Shown here in pieces: positions 17,046-24,840 of a DNA stretch of 64,000 nucleotides. The position numbers were made by a program, and so were the translations under genes. The notes below the pieces were generated by a model. That model was given only the letters and a program-made list of their open reading frames with translations, had not been told where the DNA came from and did no database searches. Origin of the DNA: JBBDNV01 sp040877415 (GTDB taxonomy: Bacteria > Planctomycetota > Planctomycetia > Pirellulales > PALSA-1355). Each line of letters starts with the position of its first letter. Position 1 is the first letter of the stretch. The stretch spans positions 47,169 through 111,168 of the forward strand of contig JBBDNV010000088.1 in the NCBI GenBank assembly GCA_040877415.1, given 5' to 3'.

Positions 17046-18512
17046 CTACAGATACGGCGTCAGCAGCCGCGCCACGCCGTCGCGCAAGCGGATCGGCATG
17101 CTGCGGCCGTCGACGTCGGCCAACGTGACGCGTTTGGCGCGATCGCGCCGCCCCAGGCACAGTTTGTGCACCGTGGCGGCGAGCTCGCGGTCGTAAACTT
17201 CGACGTCGAATTCGAAATTCAGCCGCAAGCTGCGCGGATCCCAGTTGCCCGATCCCAGCAGCACCCAGGTGCGATCCACCACCATCAATTTGGTGTGATC
17301 GAATGGCGGCGGCGAAAGCCACACGCGGCAACCGCGCTGGAGCACTTGCCAGAGCAGGGCGGTGGAGGCCCATTTCACGAGCGTCAGGTTGTTGGCTTCC
17401 GGCAGAATGATGTCGACCTCGATGCCCCGCAGCGCGGCCACGTTGAGCGAAGTGATCAGCGGCGCCTCGGGCAGGAAGTACGGCGTCAGGATGCACACGC
17501 TCGATTCGGCGCTGGCTAGCGCGCCTTCGAGCGTCAGGCGCCTTTTGTCCAGGTCGCCGTCGGGCCCGGCCGAGATGCCCCGCGCCAGCGCGTCGCCCGC
17601 CGCATCGAGCGGCGGAAACCATTTCTCGCCATCGAGCACTTCTTCGGTGCAAAACGCCCAGTCCTCGGCAAACACCTCCTGCAACTGGGCAACCACCGGT
17701 CCTTCGATGCGAAAGTGATGGTCCAGAATCGGATCCTTGGGCTTGAACCGCGCGTCGTGCCCCTCGCGAATGTTCAAGCCGCCGGTGAATCCGATCCGCC
17801 CGTCGATCACCAGAATTTTGCGATGACTGCGCAGGTTGGCATAGGCGAACCGGCCGGGCATCAGCGTGGGCAGAAACCGGGCCACCGTCACGCCGCTTTT
17901 GCGCAGGCGGCCAACGATCGAGGGAAACGTGTAGCGAGCGCCGACCGCGTCGATGATGACGCGAACGTCCACGCCGCGCTCGACCGCCCGCTCGAGCGCG
18001 TCGGCAAACATGGCGCCCGCCCGGTCGTTGTCGAAAATGTAAGTGGTGAGCCCCACCGAATCGCGGGCTTTGTCGATCGCCTCGATCATTTCCGGATAGG
18101 CCTGTTCGCCGTTGACCAACGGCGCGATGCGGTTGCCGTACAAAAGCGGGCGGCCGGTCAATTCGCCGACCAGCCGTTCGAGGCTCACCAGGTGCCTCGT
18201 TTCGGGCAAGACCCGCAGGACCGTTTGGCGGTCGGCCACGTGGCGCGGGGCGGCCAGGGCGCCCAGCGCGAGGCCGCCGCGAAGGTTGCTCGCGCGGCGC
18301 TGCAGCCGGTTGATTCCCAACAGGCCATACAAAAGCGCCCCCATGATCGGCACCATCACGACCACGCCGATCCACCCGATCGCCGCCCGGGTGTCCTTCT
18401 TGTACAACACCACGTGGGCCGACGTGACGACCATCAGCACGACGTACGTGCCGCTGAGAAGATGGGGCCAAAATTCCCAAAACTTTTCGACCAGGAACGA
18501 GGCAAATTCCAT
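17046..18512 (-). CDS. cls: Cardiolipin synthase (phospholipase D family)
   Basis: 488 residues from ATG 18512; an in-frame TTG at 18572 is less likely. Condenses two phosphatidylglycerols, or PG with another phospholipid, to cardiolipin at the inner membrane. Two N-terminal membrane helices (PLDc_N: SGTYVVLMVVTSAHVVLY and IGWIGVVVMVPIMGALLY) precede two HKD motifs: SHRKILVIDGRIGFTGG and FDHTKLMVVDRTWVLLGSGN. Each has the H-x-K-x4-D triad. Length and architecture match bacterial Cls. It stands next to the ThuA gene with a 71-base gap. Confidence 0.93.
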   Translation of the reverse strand: MEFASFLVEKFWEFWPHLLSGTYVVLMVVTSAHVVLYKKDTRAAIGWIGVVVMVPIMGALLYGLLGINRLQRRASNLRGGLALGALAAPRHVADRQTVLRVLPETRHLVSLERLVGELTGRPLLYGNRIAPLVNGEQAYPEMIEAIDKARDSVGLTTYIFDNDRAGAMFADALERAVERGVDVRVIIDAVGARYTFPSIVGRLRKSGVTVARFLPTLMPGRFAYANLRSHRKILVIDGRIGFTGGLNIREGHDARFKPKDPILDHHFRIEGPVVAQLQEVFAEDWAFCTEEVLDGEKWFPPLDAAGDALARGISAGPDGDLDKRRLTLEGALASAESSVCILTPYFLPEAPLITSLNVAALRGIEVDIILPEANNLTLVKWASTALLWQVLQRGCRVWLSPPPFDHTKLMVVDRTWVLLGSGNWDPRSLRLNFEFDVEVYDRELAATVHKLCLGRRDRAKRVTLADVDGRSMPIRLRDGVARLLTPYL

Positions 18513-18637
18513 ACGGGCCGCCACTGTCCCTCGAGTGAAGGTCTTCCCACGCAGGTGGACTTTACCCAACAATATAAAGGCACTGCCCGGCTAAGCCACA
18601 GGGAAACCGCCCGATTCCTCTCCGATAGGCGACCAAA

Positions 18638-19834
18638 ATGAGAAACGCCGTGGGGCCTCGCCGCTGTCTGTTCGCGCTCTTAGTGCTGCCAACGGCTCTG
18701 CACAGTTCGCAATCAGGAATCGCCGGGCAGCCCGAGTCGTTTGCCGTCGTGAACCCCCTGGCGCTGGCGGCCGGAGACGTCGAATGCCAGCGCATCGCGT
18801 TGGGGGAGCCGGAGGACTACAAGCCCTGCGTTGCGCTCTTGCCCGACGGCGAGCTGCTCTTGACCGCCTTTCACCAGCATTCGTCGGAAGGGGGCAAAAT
18901 ACGGGAGCAAAACCTGCTGTTCCGTTCGCGCGACGGCGGACGCACCTGGAGTGGCCCGGAGAAACTAGCGCTCTTGGGCCGCGAACCCTATTTGACGGTC
19001 TTGAATGACGGAACCGTGTTCATCACCGGGCACCTGCTGCCGCGCGACGTGCGCAACAAGTATGGCTACACGCACGGGTATATTCATCGCTCCGCCGACG
19101 GCGGCCGGAGTTGGCAATCCACCCGCATTGAGTCGGAAGGAATCAAGCCGGGGGCGTCCAACCATTCGTCGCGCAACCTAGTCCAGCTCAGCGACGGCAC
19201 GCTCCTGGTCGGCGTCGACTACGACGGCGGCGGCGGGCCCTATTTCGTGTGGCGTTCGACCGACGGCGGCAAAAGCTGGGACAAAACCCTTAAGTGCGAC
19301 CCCGTAGGATTCAAAAGCGTCTACGGCTTCTTCGGCGGAGAGACCTGGCTGTGGGCGTCGCGAAGCGGTCGCCTGTGGGCCCTGGTGCGGGTCGACAGCA
19401 ACGAGTTCCCGCTCGCGGATCGGCCGATTCAGAGCACCAACGACCAGAGTGACCACTTCCTGCTGTACGCGTCGGACGACGAGGGCCGGACGTTCCGCTA
19501 CGTGTCGCCGCTTTGCGATTACGGCGAGATGTACATGTCGATTTTGCGGCTTCGCGACAAGCGATTGCTGCTGACGTTCACCGTGCGCGACCTGGCTCCG
19601 CCGCTGGGCGTGAGGGCCATCGCCGGGGAGGAAACGCGCGACGGATTCTTGTTCGACTTTGCGCACGATCGGCTGATGCTCGACACGAAAACGGGAGCGC
19701 GCCATCAAGGGGGCGGCTTCGGACCGACCGTCGAACTGGCCGACGGGACGCTGGTGACGTCCTATTCATACCGCGGCGATGACGACAAGACCCACCTGGA
19801 AGTCGTGCGCTGGAAGCTGCCCATTAAGCGGTGA
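18638..19834 (+). CDS. Sialidase-like (BNR/Asp-box) exported protein
   Basis: 398 residues starting with a signal peptide (RRCLFALLVLPTALHSSQSG). It folds as a six-bladed propeller by family analogy. Asp-box motifs S-x-D-x-G-x-T/S-W are visible as SRDGGRTWSG, SADGGRSWQS, STDGGKSWDK and the variant SDDEGRTFRY. Sialidase-family propellers hydrolyse sialic acid or other glycan linkages, but many planctomycete members have no proven activity, and the catalytic Arg triad cannot be confirmed by eye. It is divergent from cls and ends 11 bases before a family 2 repeat. Confidence 0.82.
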   Translation: MRNAVGPRRCLFALLVLPTALHSSQSGIAGQPESFAVVNPLALAAGDVECQRIALGEPEDYKPCVALLPDGELLLTAFHQHSSEGGKIREQNLLFRSRDGGRTWSGPEKLALLGREPYLTVLNDGTVFITGHLLPRDVRNKYGYTHGYIHRSADGGRSWQSTRIESEGIKPGASNHSSRNLVQLSDGTLLVGVDYDGGGGPYFVWRSTDGGKSWDKTLKCDPVGFKSVYGFFGGETWLWASRSGRLWALVRVDSNEFPLADRPIQSTNDQSDHFLLYASDDEGRTFRYVSPLCDYGEMYMSILRLRDKRLLLTFTVRDLAPPLGVRAIAGEETRDGFLFDFAHDRLMLDTKTGARHQGGGFGPTVELADGTLVTSYSYRGDDDKTHLEVVRWKLPIKR

Positions 19835-19845
19835 CGCGCCAGGTG

Positions 19846-19873
19846 CACGCTTGGGCAAGCAGCCCGTGGCACC
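19846..19873. repeat. Palindromic intergenic repeat, family 2, copy 2 (inverted)
   Basis: On the minus strand it begins GGTGCCACGGGCTGCTTGCC, matching 14723-14750 at most positions. It lies between the convergent sialidase and acetyltransferase genes. Confidence 0.7.
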
Positions 19874-19888
19874 GGACGGCACGGGTGA

Positions 19889-21016
19889 CTAACCGAGATC
19901 GCGGTCATAGAGGCGGTAGGTTTTGTCGAGCTTGGCGCCGCCTTTTTCCAGGCTGCTGCGTGACAGGGTATTCGATTCGAGCACCCAGGAAAACTCGGCC
20001 TCGTGCATGCCCCATTTCTGAATCGGCGGGATCAGCCCGCCCAACAGCACAACGCCCAGGCCCCACCGCTGATACTCGGGCACGACGTTGATGCTGATGA
20101 CGCGCATTTTTTTCAGCTCGTGCTTGTTGCGAATCAGCCGCAAAAAGCCGAAAGGAAACAGCCGGCCGCCGATCGCCTTGATTCGCGGGTTGTAATCGAG
20201 CAGGCCCAGGCAGGCGCCGATCGGCTCGCCTTCGACTTCGGCCACCAACACCAGCTCCGGAGCGATCAAGTGCTTCAGCCCGGCGGCCAGAACTTTGATC
20301 TCGCCTGCCGAAAGGGGCGCAAAGCCCCAGGTGCCGACCAGCGACGCGTTGTACACGCGCAGAAACATTTCCACTTCCTGCCGAAACCGCCGGCGGTCCA
20401 TCTGGCGCAGCTTGACGTTGAACCGCGCCTTGGCTTCGTTGGCGATGAACCACAGTTTGCGGTCGAGGCCGGCGATCATGTCAATGTGGCCCCAGAAGGC
20501 GAACAGGTCCTGCACTTTCCGGAAGCCCCAGCCCTCGATCAGCTTTTCGTAGTACGGCGGGTTGTAGGTCATCATGAACGTGGGGGGCGAGTGAAACCCC
20601 TCGACCAGCAGCCCGCACTCGTAGTTCAAACTAGGGTTGGTCGGACCCCGGATCGCCGTCATGCCGCGCTCGTTGAGCCAGGCCGCCGCCGCGTCGAACA
20701 GCGCGCTGGCAACGCGTTGATCGTCGAGCGATTCGAAGAATCCAAAGAAACCGCGCTCTTCGCCGGCCCGGCGATTGTGCGCGCCGTTGATGATAGCGGC
20801 CACCCGGCCGCAAACCTCGCCGTTGCGAAGGGCCAGAAACGTTTCAATCGCGCCGTCGTCGTAGAACGGATGATGACGATAGCCCAGCAGGCGCTTATGC
20901 TCCGCCAGCAGCGGCGGGATCCACATCGGGTCCCGCTCGTACAACTCCCAGGGGAAGTTGATAAACTGCTTCTGCTGGCGCCGCGATCGGACCGGCTGGA
21001 CGACGAGGTTTTCCAT
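19889..21016 (-). CDS. GNAT-fold N-acetyltransferase-like protein (YghO type)
   Basis: 375 residues. The N-terminal half contains FINFPWELYERDPMWIPPLL and FLALRNGEVCGRVAAIINGA. The C-terminal half carries the GNAT-like acyl-CoA region VISINVVPEYQRWGLGVVLL, ending in EFSWVLESNTLSRSSLEKGG. This pattern matches the large GNAT-related family that includes E. coli YghO, whose substrate is unknown. Cytoplasmic. It stands alone, convergent with the sialidase gene. Confidence 0.75.
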   Translation of the reverse strand: MENLVVQPVRSRRQQKQFINFPWELYERDPMWIPPLLAEHKRLLGYRHHPFYDDGAIETFLALRNGEVCGRVAAIINGAHNRRAGEERGFFGFFESLDDQRVASALFDAAAAWLNERGMTAIRGPTNPSLNYECGLLVEGFHSPPTFMMTYNPPYYEKLIEGWGFRKVQDLFAFWGHIDMIAGLDRKLWFIANEAKARFNVKLRQMDRRRFRQEVEMFLRVYNASLVGTWGFAPLSAGEIKVLAAGLKHLIAPELVLVAEVEGEPIGACLGLLDYNPRIKAIGGRLFPFGFLRLIRNKHELKKMRVISINVVPEYQRWGLGVVLLGGLIPPIQKWGMHEAEFSWVLESNTLSRSSLEKGGAKLDKTYRLYDRDLG

Positions 21017-21353
21017 GCCTGTTCAGCTTTTGCGCTTGCCCGGCGCGCCAGCCGGGCACGAAACGGGTCAATACTATCGGTGCCGCGCCGGTGCGTCAAG
21101 TTTGCCTCCCGTTCGCGTCGATGATGTAAAGAAGAAGGATCGCTAGCAAGCTGTTCGGCCCGAAGCGGACGATACCAGCCCGTAGAGCAAGCGAGCGACA
21201 AGCACGGCCCGACATGGAATCGCTCGCTTGCGATTTTGGCTCGCACGCGGACGCTCGGCCGCTGGTGGGTATAAGCCGCGGGTCGATCGTGATAGAATCG
21301 TATTGCCTGGCGGCCGGCGTGGGGCGATAGCGCCGCCTTGGAGGATATGGGTC
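21017..21353. other. Intergenic region with a 12-bp palindrome
   Basis: About 340 bases between divergent genes. GCAAGCGAGCGA (21187-21198) and TCGCTCGCTTGC (21220-21231) form a perfect 12-bp inverted repeat with a 21-base spacer. As both neighbours start outward, this is a promoter-region palindrome rather than a terminator. No other feature is seen. Confidence 0.55.
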
Positions 21354-21650
21354 ATGCCGATGGATGCGGCTCAACTCGGACTCGAGCGCACGATGGAGAT
21401 CCTGCGCAAGTTGCTGGCCGAGCGCTTCGGCCTCGAGCTGCCCGTCGGTTCGAAGCCCCACGACCCGCTGTTTGCGGTGGGGGCCGGGCTCAGCTCGCTC
21501 GAGGGCATCGAGTTTCTCTGTGAGGTCGAAAAGCAATTCGGCCTCGAAATCAAGGACCTCGACTGGTGGGTGTACGAGACGCCCAGCCTGGCCGCCGTCG
21601 CCCAGCACCTGATCGACCTGTCGAACAAACTGCGGCAACACGCTTCGTGA
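21354..21650 (+). CDS. Acyl carrier protein
   Basis: 98 residues from ATG 21354, preceded by GGAGG. It is a four-helix acyl carrier protein with the phosphopantetheine-site region GAGLSSLEGIEFLCEVEKQF, where the Ser of the L-S-S-L motif takes the place of the usual D-S-L. The acidic helix-II face is present (FGLEIKDLDWWVYETPSLAA). It is a stand-alone ACP away from any visible fatty-acid or polyketide gene, so it probably serves a special pathway. The stop lies 20 bases from the convergent stop of the coiled-coil gene. Confidence 0.85.
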   Translation: MPMDAAQLGLERTMEILRKLLAERFGLELPVGSKPHDPLFAVGAGLSSLEGIEFLCEVEKQFGLEIKDLDWWVYETPSLAAVAQHLIDLSNKLRQHAS

Positions 21651-21669
21651 CGATTGGCACGGCTCGCGC

Positions 21670-22926
21670 TCAATTGGCCTGGGCCGAATCGCTTGCGGGG
21701 GCCACGGGCGGAGCCGATTCGGCCGCCGTCGGCGGGCCGGCTTCCGCTGGTCCGGTCCACTCGACTTCGTGACGCTCGTTCATCGTGCGAATGACCTGCC
21801 GCAGCTCGGCCGGGTTCATGTGCCGCAAGTTCCCCAACTGCACGAGCGGCTGCAGGCTCCGCATCGCTTGACTGAGCACCGGCTCGAAGGCGACGATTTC
21901 GGCGACCCAGTGCCGCACGCGGGCGAACGTTTGCGCCAACTGTTGCAACTGCCGGCTCACGTCGGACACCAGCTCGACGCTCTGGATGGCGTCGGCCACG
22001 TCGCCGGTTTGCGCGATGGCCCGGTTCTTCAGGTCGATCAACTGCGCGACGCGCTTTTCGGCCAGATCGAGGCCGGCACCCTGGTCGTCGAGCCGATCGC
22101 GGATGGCCAGCAGCCGCTCGAGGGTTTCCTGGGAGCTCTCGGCGCCCGTGCCGCGGCACACCAGGTTGTCGGCCAGGCTGAGCAACTGGTTCGCGCTGTC
22201 GCGAGCTTCGCAGGCTTCGAGACTCGACGCGGCCAATTCCCGCTGCATCGCCGCCCACTTGTCGAGCATCTCGCCGGCGCTGGCCACGCCATCCTGGCCG
22301 GCGACGAGGCCTTCTTTCAAATCGACCAATTGCCCCAGCACTTCGTGGGCGAAGGCCATCTCGGCGTGTTGATCCCAGACCTTGTCCTTCAATTCCACCA
22401 GGGCGTCGAGACTTGCAATCGCCGCGGCGTTCGACTCGTGCTCCAAGAGCAGCCTGTTTTCCAATTCGTCGATCGCGTCGAGGCTGGCGCCGGCCGCGGC
22501 GGATCGCGATGTGCCGTCGATCAGCCGGTTGCGCAACTGGTCGAGATCGTCGACGGCGCGGTGGCTTTCCTCGGTGACGTGTTGCTTCGCGATCAGGCGG
22601 TTCTCGAGGGCTTCGATTTCGCCGAGCGCGGCTTCGGCCTCGACGTTCCTTTTGCCTTGCTCGGCCAGTCGGGCCAACAGCGAATTGGTGGCCTCGACGG
22701 TCTCGTCCTTTGCGGCCAGCTCTTCGACGCTCGATGCAAGCGACTCCACCTGCGCCTGCAAGCGGCCAAACTGCCGCGAAAGCGGCTCGACGATTGCGAA
22801 ATGGACGGCCACCAGCGCCAATGCCGCGCCCAGGCCAAAAAATACCAGACCGGAGATCTCGAAGCCGAAGAAGCGTCGCCGATGAACCGCATCCGGCGGA
22901 ATCGAATTTGGACTAAAGTCTTGCAA
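21670..22926 (-). CDS. Membrane-anchored coiled-coil repeat protein
   Basis: About 418 residues from a TTG at 22926 preceded by GCGGAG; the frame is open to 23058, so the start is uncertain. One membrane helix (FFGFEISGLVFFGLGAALAL, continuing about 12 residues) is followed by a long helical region. This has about nine degenerate repeats of 26-35 residues, each with an L-x-x-L-x-x-L-x-x-x-L core (LGEIEALENRLI, LDAIDELENRLL, LDALVELKDKVW, LGQLVDLKEGLV, LERLLAIRDRLD, VAQLIDLKNRAI). The tail is Pro/Ala-rich. No family is recognised. The architecture suggests a periplasmic spacer or tether. Confidence 0.75.
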   Translation of the reverse strand: MQDFSPNSIPPDAVHRRRFFGFEISGLVFFGLGAALALVAVHFAIVEPLSRQFGRLQAQVESLASSVEELAAKDETVEATNSLLARLAEQGKRNVEAEAALGEIEALENRLIAKQHVTEESHRAVDDLDQLRNRLIDGTSRSAAAGASLDAIDELENRLLLEHESNAAAIASLDALVELKDKVWDQHAEMAFAHEVLGQLVDLKEGLVAGQDGVASAGEMLDKWAAMQRELAASSLEACEARDSANQLLSLADNLVCRGTGAESSQETLERLLAIRDRLDDQGAGLDLAEKRVAQLIDLKNRAIAQTGDVADAIQSVELVSDVSRQLQQLAQTFARVRHWVAEIVAFEPVLSQAMRSLQPLVQLGNLRHMNPAELRQVIRTMNERHEVEWTGPAEAGPPTAAESAPPVAPASDSAQAN

Positions 22927-22930
22927 GTGC

Positions 22931-23287
22931 GTGTCTCCGCTAGGGCGGTATGATTTGCCCGACTGCCATCTGCTACCGTATCGGACGACCAACTGCGACC
23001 GATCAACCTTTTCCAGGTTGTGCAGTCCAACGCAAAAACCCAAGACAACCGCTCCCAAGCGCAGCGTTTATCAAAGCGCCGGCGGCCTCTGCTTGGAACG
23101 TTTTCGGCTGCGCGCCCTGGTGGCCCGCTGGCAACTCGAGCGCGGAAAAGAGCTGGCCGCCGGCCCGCGCGAGGCGCAACTTGAGTGGCAGGTGGAACTA
23201 TTGAACAACGAAGTCGACCGCCTGAAGGAAGAACGGGCGCGCGTCGACCCGTTTGTGCGCTACTATCCGATTTATTGGTATTGGTAA
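22931..23287 (+). CDS. Small basic helical protein, start uncertain
   Basis: The open frame runs 118 codons, but only the last 65 or so look like protein: LVARWQLERGKELAAGPREA, then a heptad-like LLNNEVDRLKEERARVDPFV and an aromatic end YYPIYWYW. A TTG at 23093 would give just that part. The upstream part overlaps the promoter zone of the coiled-coil gene. No family is recognised. A very strong hairpin follows, supporting a real transcript end. Confidence 0.4.
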   Translation: MSPLGRYDLPDCHLLPYRTTNCDRSTFSRLCSPTQKPKTTAPKRSVYQSAGGLCLERFRLRALVARWQLERGKELAAGPREAQLEWQVELLNNEVDRLKEERARVDPFVRYYPIYWYW

Positions 23288-23305
23288 TGGCGCCGGGAAA
23301 CAAAG

Positions 23306-23346
23306 CGGGCCGCGGCGCGCCCATTTCCAGGCGGCGCCGCGGCCCG
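23306..23346. terminator. 13-bp G/C hairpin between convergent genes
   Basis: CGGGCCGCGGCGC (23306-23318) pairs perfectly with GCGCCGCGGCCCG (23334-23346) across a 15-base loop. It lies between the small protein gene and the choloylglycine hydrolase gene, which converge. No U-tract, but the stem is strong on both strands. Confidence 0.65.
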
Positions 23347-23397
23347 GTGAAACTCAAGCCGACCCGACTTCGCCGGGCCGGACGCCCCCACGGCGAT

Positions 23398-24498
23398 TTA
23401 CTGCGTTTGGGCCTCGGGTTCGAGCTTCTCGATCGCGCCCTCGTCCTCGAGCACGATCGTGAGGGGCTGCTCGGCGTCGAGATTAAACTTCGTCAGCTCG
23501 ACCGACCGAACGCGGCGGTTGTCGTAGGTGTGGAAATAGTACGTGCGGCTCTTCAAGTCGCTGGCACTGGTCCACTGCGTGTATTCGTACGGCTCACGCT
23601 CGCCTTCGGACGGCCGCACGACGCCGCGGGGAATGTCGAACGAGTCGAGAATGTGAAACGCTTCGCGCACGCTCTCCACGCCCGTCTGGCCGCGATTGGC
23701 GTCCTGGCTCAAGGCCACGGCCCGCACGAACCGCGAAGGAGGCGTAAAGTCGCCCGGCAAGCCCTTCAGGCCGCTGCCTTGCCCAAGCTGGCTCAGCCGC
23801 AATCCGTCGAGCGCCACCGGCGGGACGTTGTTGGCGGTCAGGTTGACGTAGTTGCGCAGATTCGTGACGTGCCAGTCGAACGTCGGCGAGTTCGTGATCA
23901 CGCCGATCGGGTTGGCGTACGTGTAGAGCTTGCCATCGACGTACTCGATCACGAGCGAGTTGCCCGATTCGTCATGGGTGATGAAGTGCAGCGGGGGCAC
24001 GCCATGGCGCTCGTCGAAGGGCGCGGCGGCCACCTTGATGCCCGGCAGAGCCGCCCGGACGTCGTCGACGTTGGTAAAATTCGTCAAAATCCAGGTGATC
24101 ACTTCCCAGGGGGCGATCGCCTGCGATTCCTCGCCCGGGTTGATCGTCTGGTACTCGGCAAAGCCCGGCATATAGAACCCGCCGGCGGCCAGCCCATGCT
24201 CGTTCACTCCGTCGATCAAAAGATCGGAATCATAGGCGTTCATGCCCACCGCCGCGAACTTCGACTTCCAGGTCAGTCCCGGCTTGCCCGAGGCGGTGGT
24301 GCCGACAAACTCGTACTGGCGCGGCAGGACCAGGACCTGCGACTGGAGGTTGATGCCGAACTCGAGAGTCCTGGCGTAAATGATCGAGCCGTCCTCGGCT
24401 TCGACGCGAATGCCGGTGCAGGCCACGGCCCGGCTTCCCGAAACGAACAACGCAAATGCCGCGCAGACCAGCGCGGCGTATCGGACGAACTTACGCAT
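23398..24498 (-). CDS. Choloylglycine hydrolase / penicillin V acylase family (linear amide C-N hydrolase)
   Basis: 366 residues. A signal peptide ends at VACTG, so cleavage would expose Cys27 as the N-terminal nucleophile of an Ntn hydrolase. After that Cys the family pattern continues: CTGIRVEAEDGSIIYARTLE, with Arg at mature position 17; TNSPTFDWHVTNLRNYVNL supplies the conserved Asn; and PPSRFVRAVALS the late conserved Arg. Members cleave amide bonds in conjugated bile salts, penicillin V or N-acyl homoserine lactones. In an environmental planctomycete an acyl-amide other than bile salts is likelier (inference). Periplasmic or secreted. Confidence 0.9.
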   Translation of the reverse strand: MRKFVRYAALVCAAFALFVSGSRAVACTGIRVEAEDGSIIYARTLEFGINLQSQVLVLPRQYEFVGTTASGKPGLTWKSKFAAVGMNAYDSDLLIDGVNEHGLAAGGFYMPGFAEYQTINPGEESQAIAPWEVITWILTNFTNVDDVRAALPGIKVAAAPFDERHGVPPLHFITHDESGNSLVIEYVDGKLYTYANPIGVITNSPTFDWHVTNLRNYVNLTANNVPPVALDGLRLSQLGQGSGLKGLPGDFTPPSRFVRAVALSQDANRGQTGVESVREAFHILDSFDIPRGVVRPSEGEREPYEYTQWTSASDLKSRTYYFHTYDNRRVRSVELTKFNLDAEQPLTIVLEDEGAIEKLEPEAQTQ

Positions 24499-24770
24499 TG
24501 CAGTGCTCCTTGGAAGGATTTGCCGATTCGTGAGCGTTTGACTCCGCGTCGAGCGTAACGTCGCGCGGCAGTTTCGGTTTTTGAATCGGCAGGCAAGTTA
24601 ACGACGGCGTGGAGGATCCGGCGGAAACCCACGCGGGGCCGCGTGGGCGGCCCCAGGAAAGGGTAGGTCGGCCGCCGCGTTCGTCGCTGGCCACCGCTCA
24701 GCCAGAGAGGGGGTGTGCTCAAAAACCGCCTCAGGCATGACTAGATTCCGCAGAATGTTTTGTTTAACAT

Positions 24771-24800
24771 ATTGACACATAATGACTTACGATATAGGTT
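24771..24800 (+). promoter_or_regulatory. Possible sigma70-type promoter of the ATPase gene
   Basis: TTGACA (24771-24776) is a perfect -35 box. TATAGG begins 15 bases later, a weak -10 with short spacing. Position just before the palindrome fits a regulated promoter. Confidence 0.45.
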
Positions 24801-24803
24801 TCC

Positions 24804-24827
24804 ATAACATAAAATCCGTTATGTTAT
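24804..24827. promoter_or_regulatory. Operator-like palindrome before the ATPase gene
   Basis: ATAACATAA, six bases (AATCCG), TTATGTTAT: a perfect 9-bp inverted repeat between the possible promoter and the start codon. The spacing of one to two helical turns is typical of dimeric repressor sites. The binding protein is unknown. Confidence 0.6.
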
Positions 24828-24840
24828 TTAGGTGCACCTC

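Larger units (their letters stand above)
24499..24840. other. Intergenic region, upstream part G/C-rich, downstream part A/T-rich
   Basis: About 340 bases between divergent genes. The last 80 bases are strikingly A/T-rich and contain a possible promoter and a perfect palindrome, annotated separately. The first 250 bases show nothing recognisable. Confidence 0.5.
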
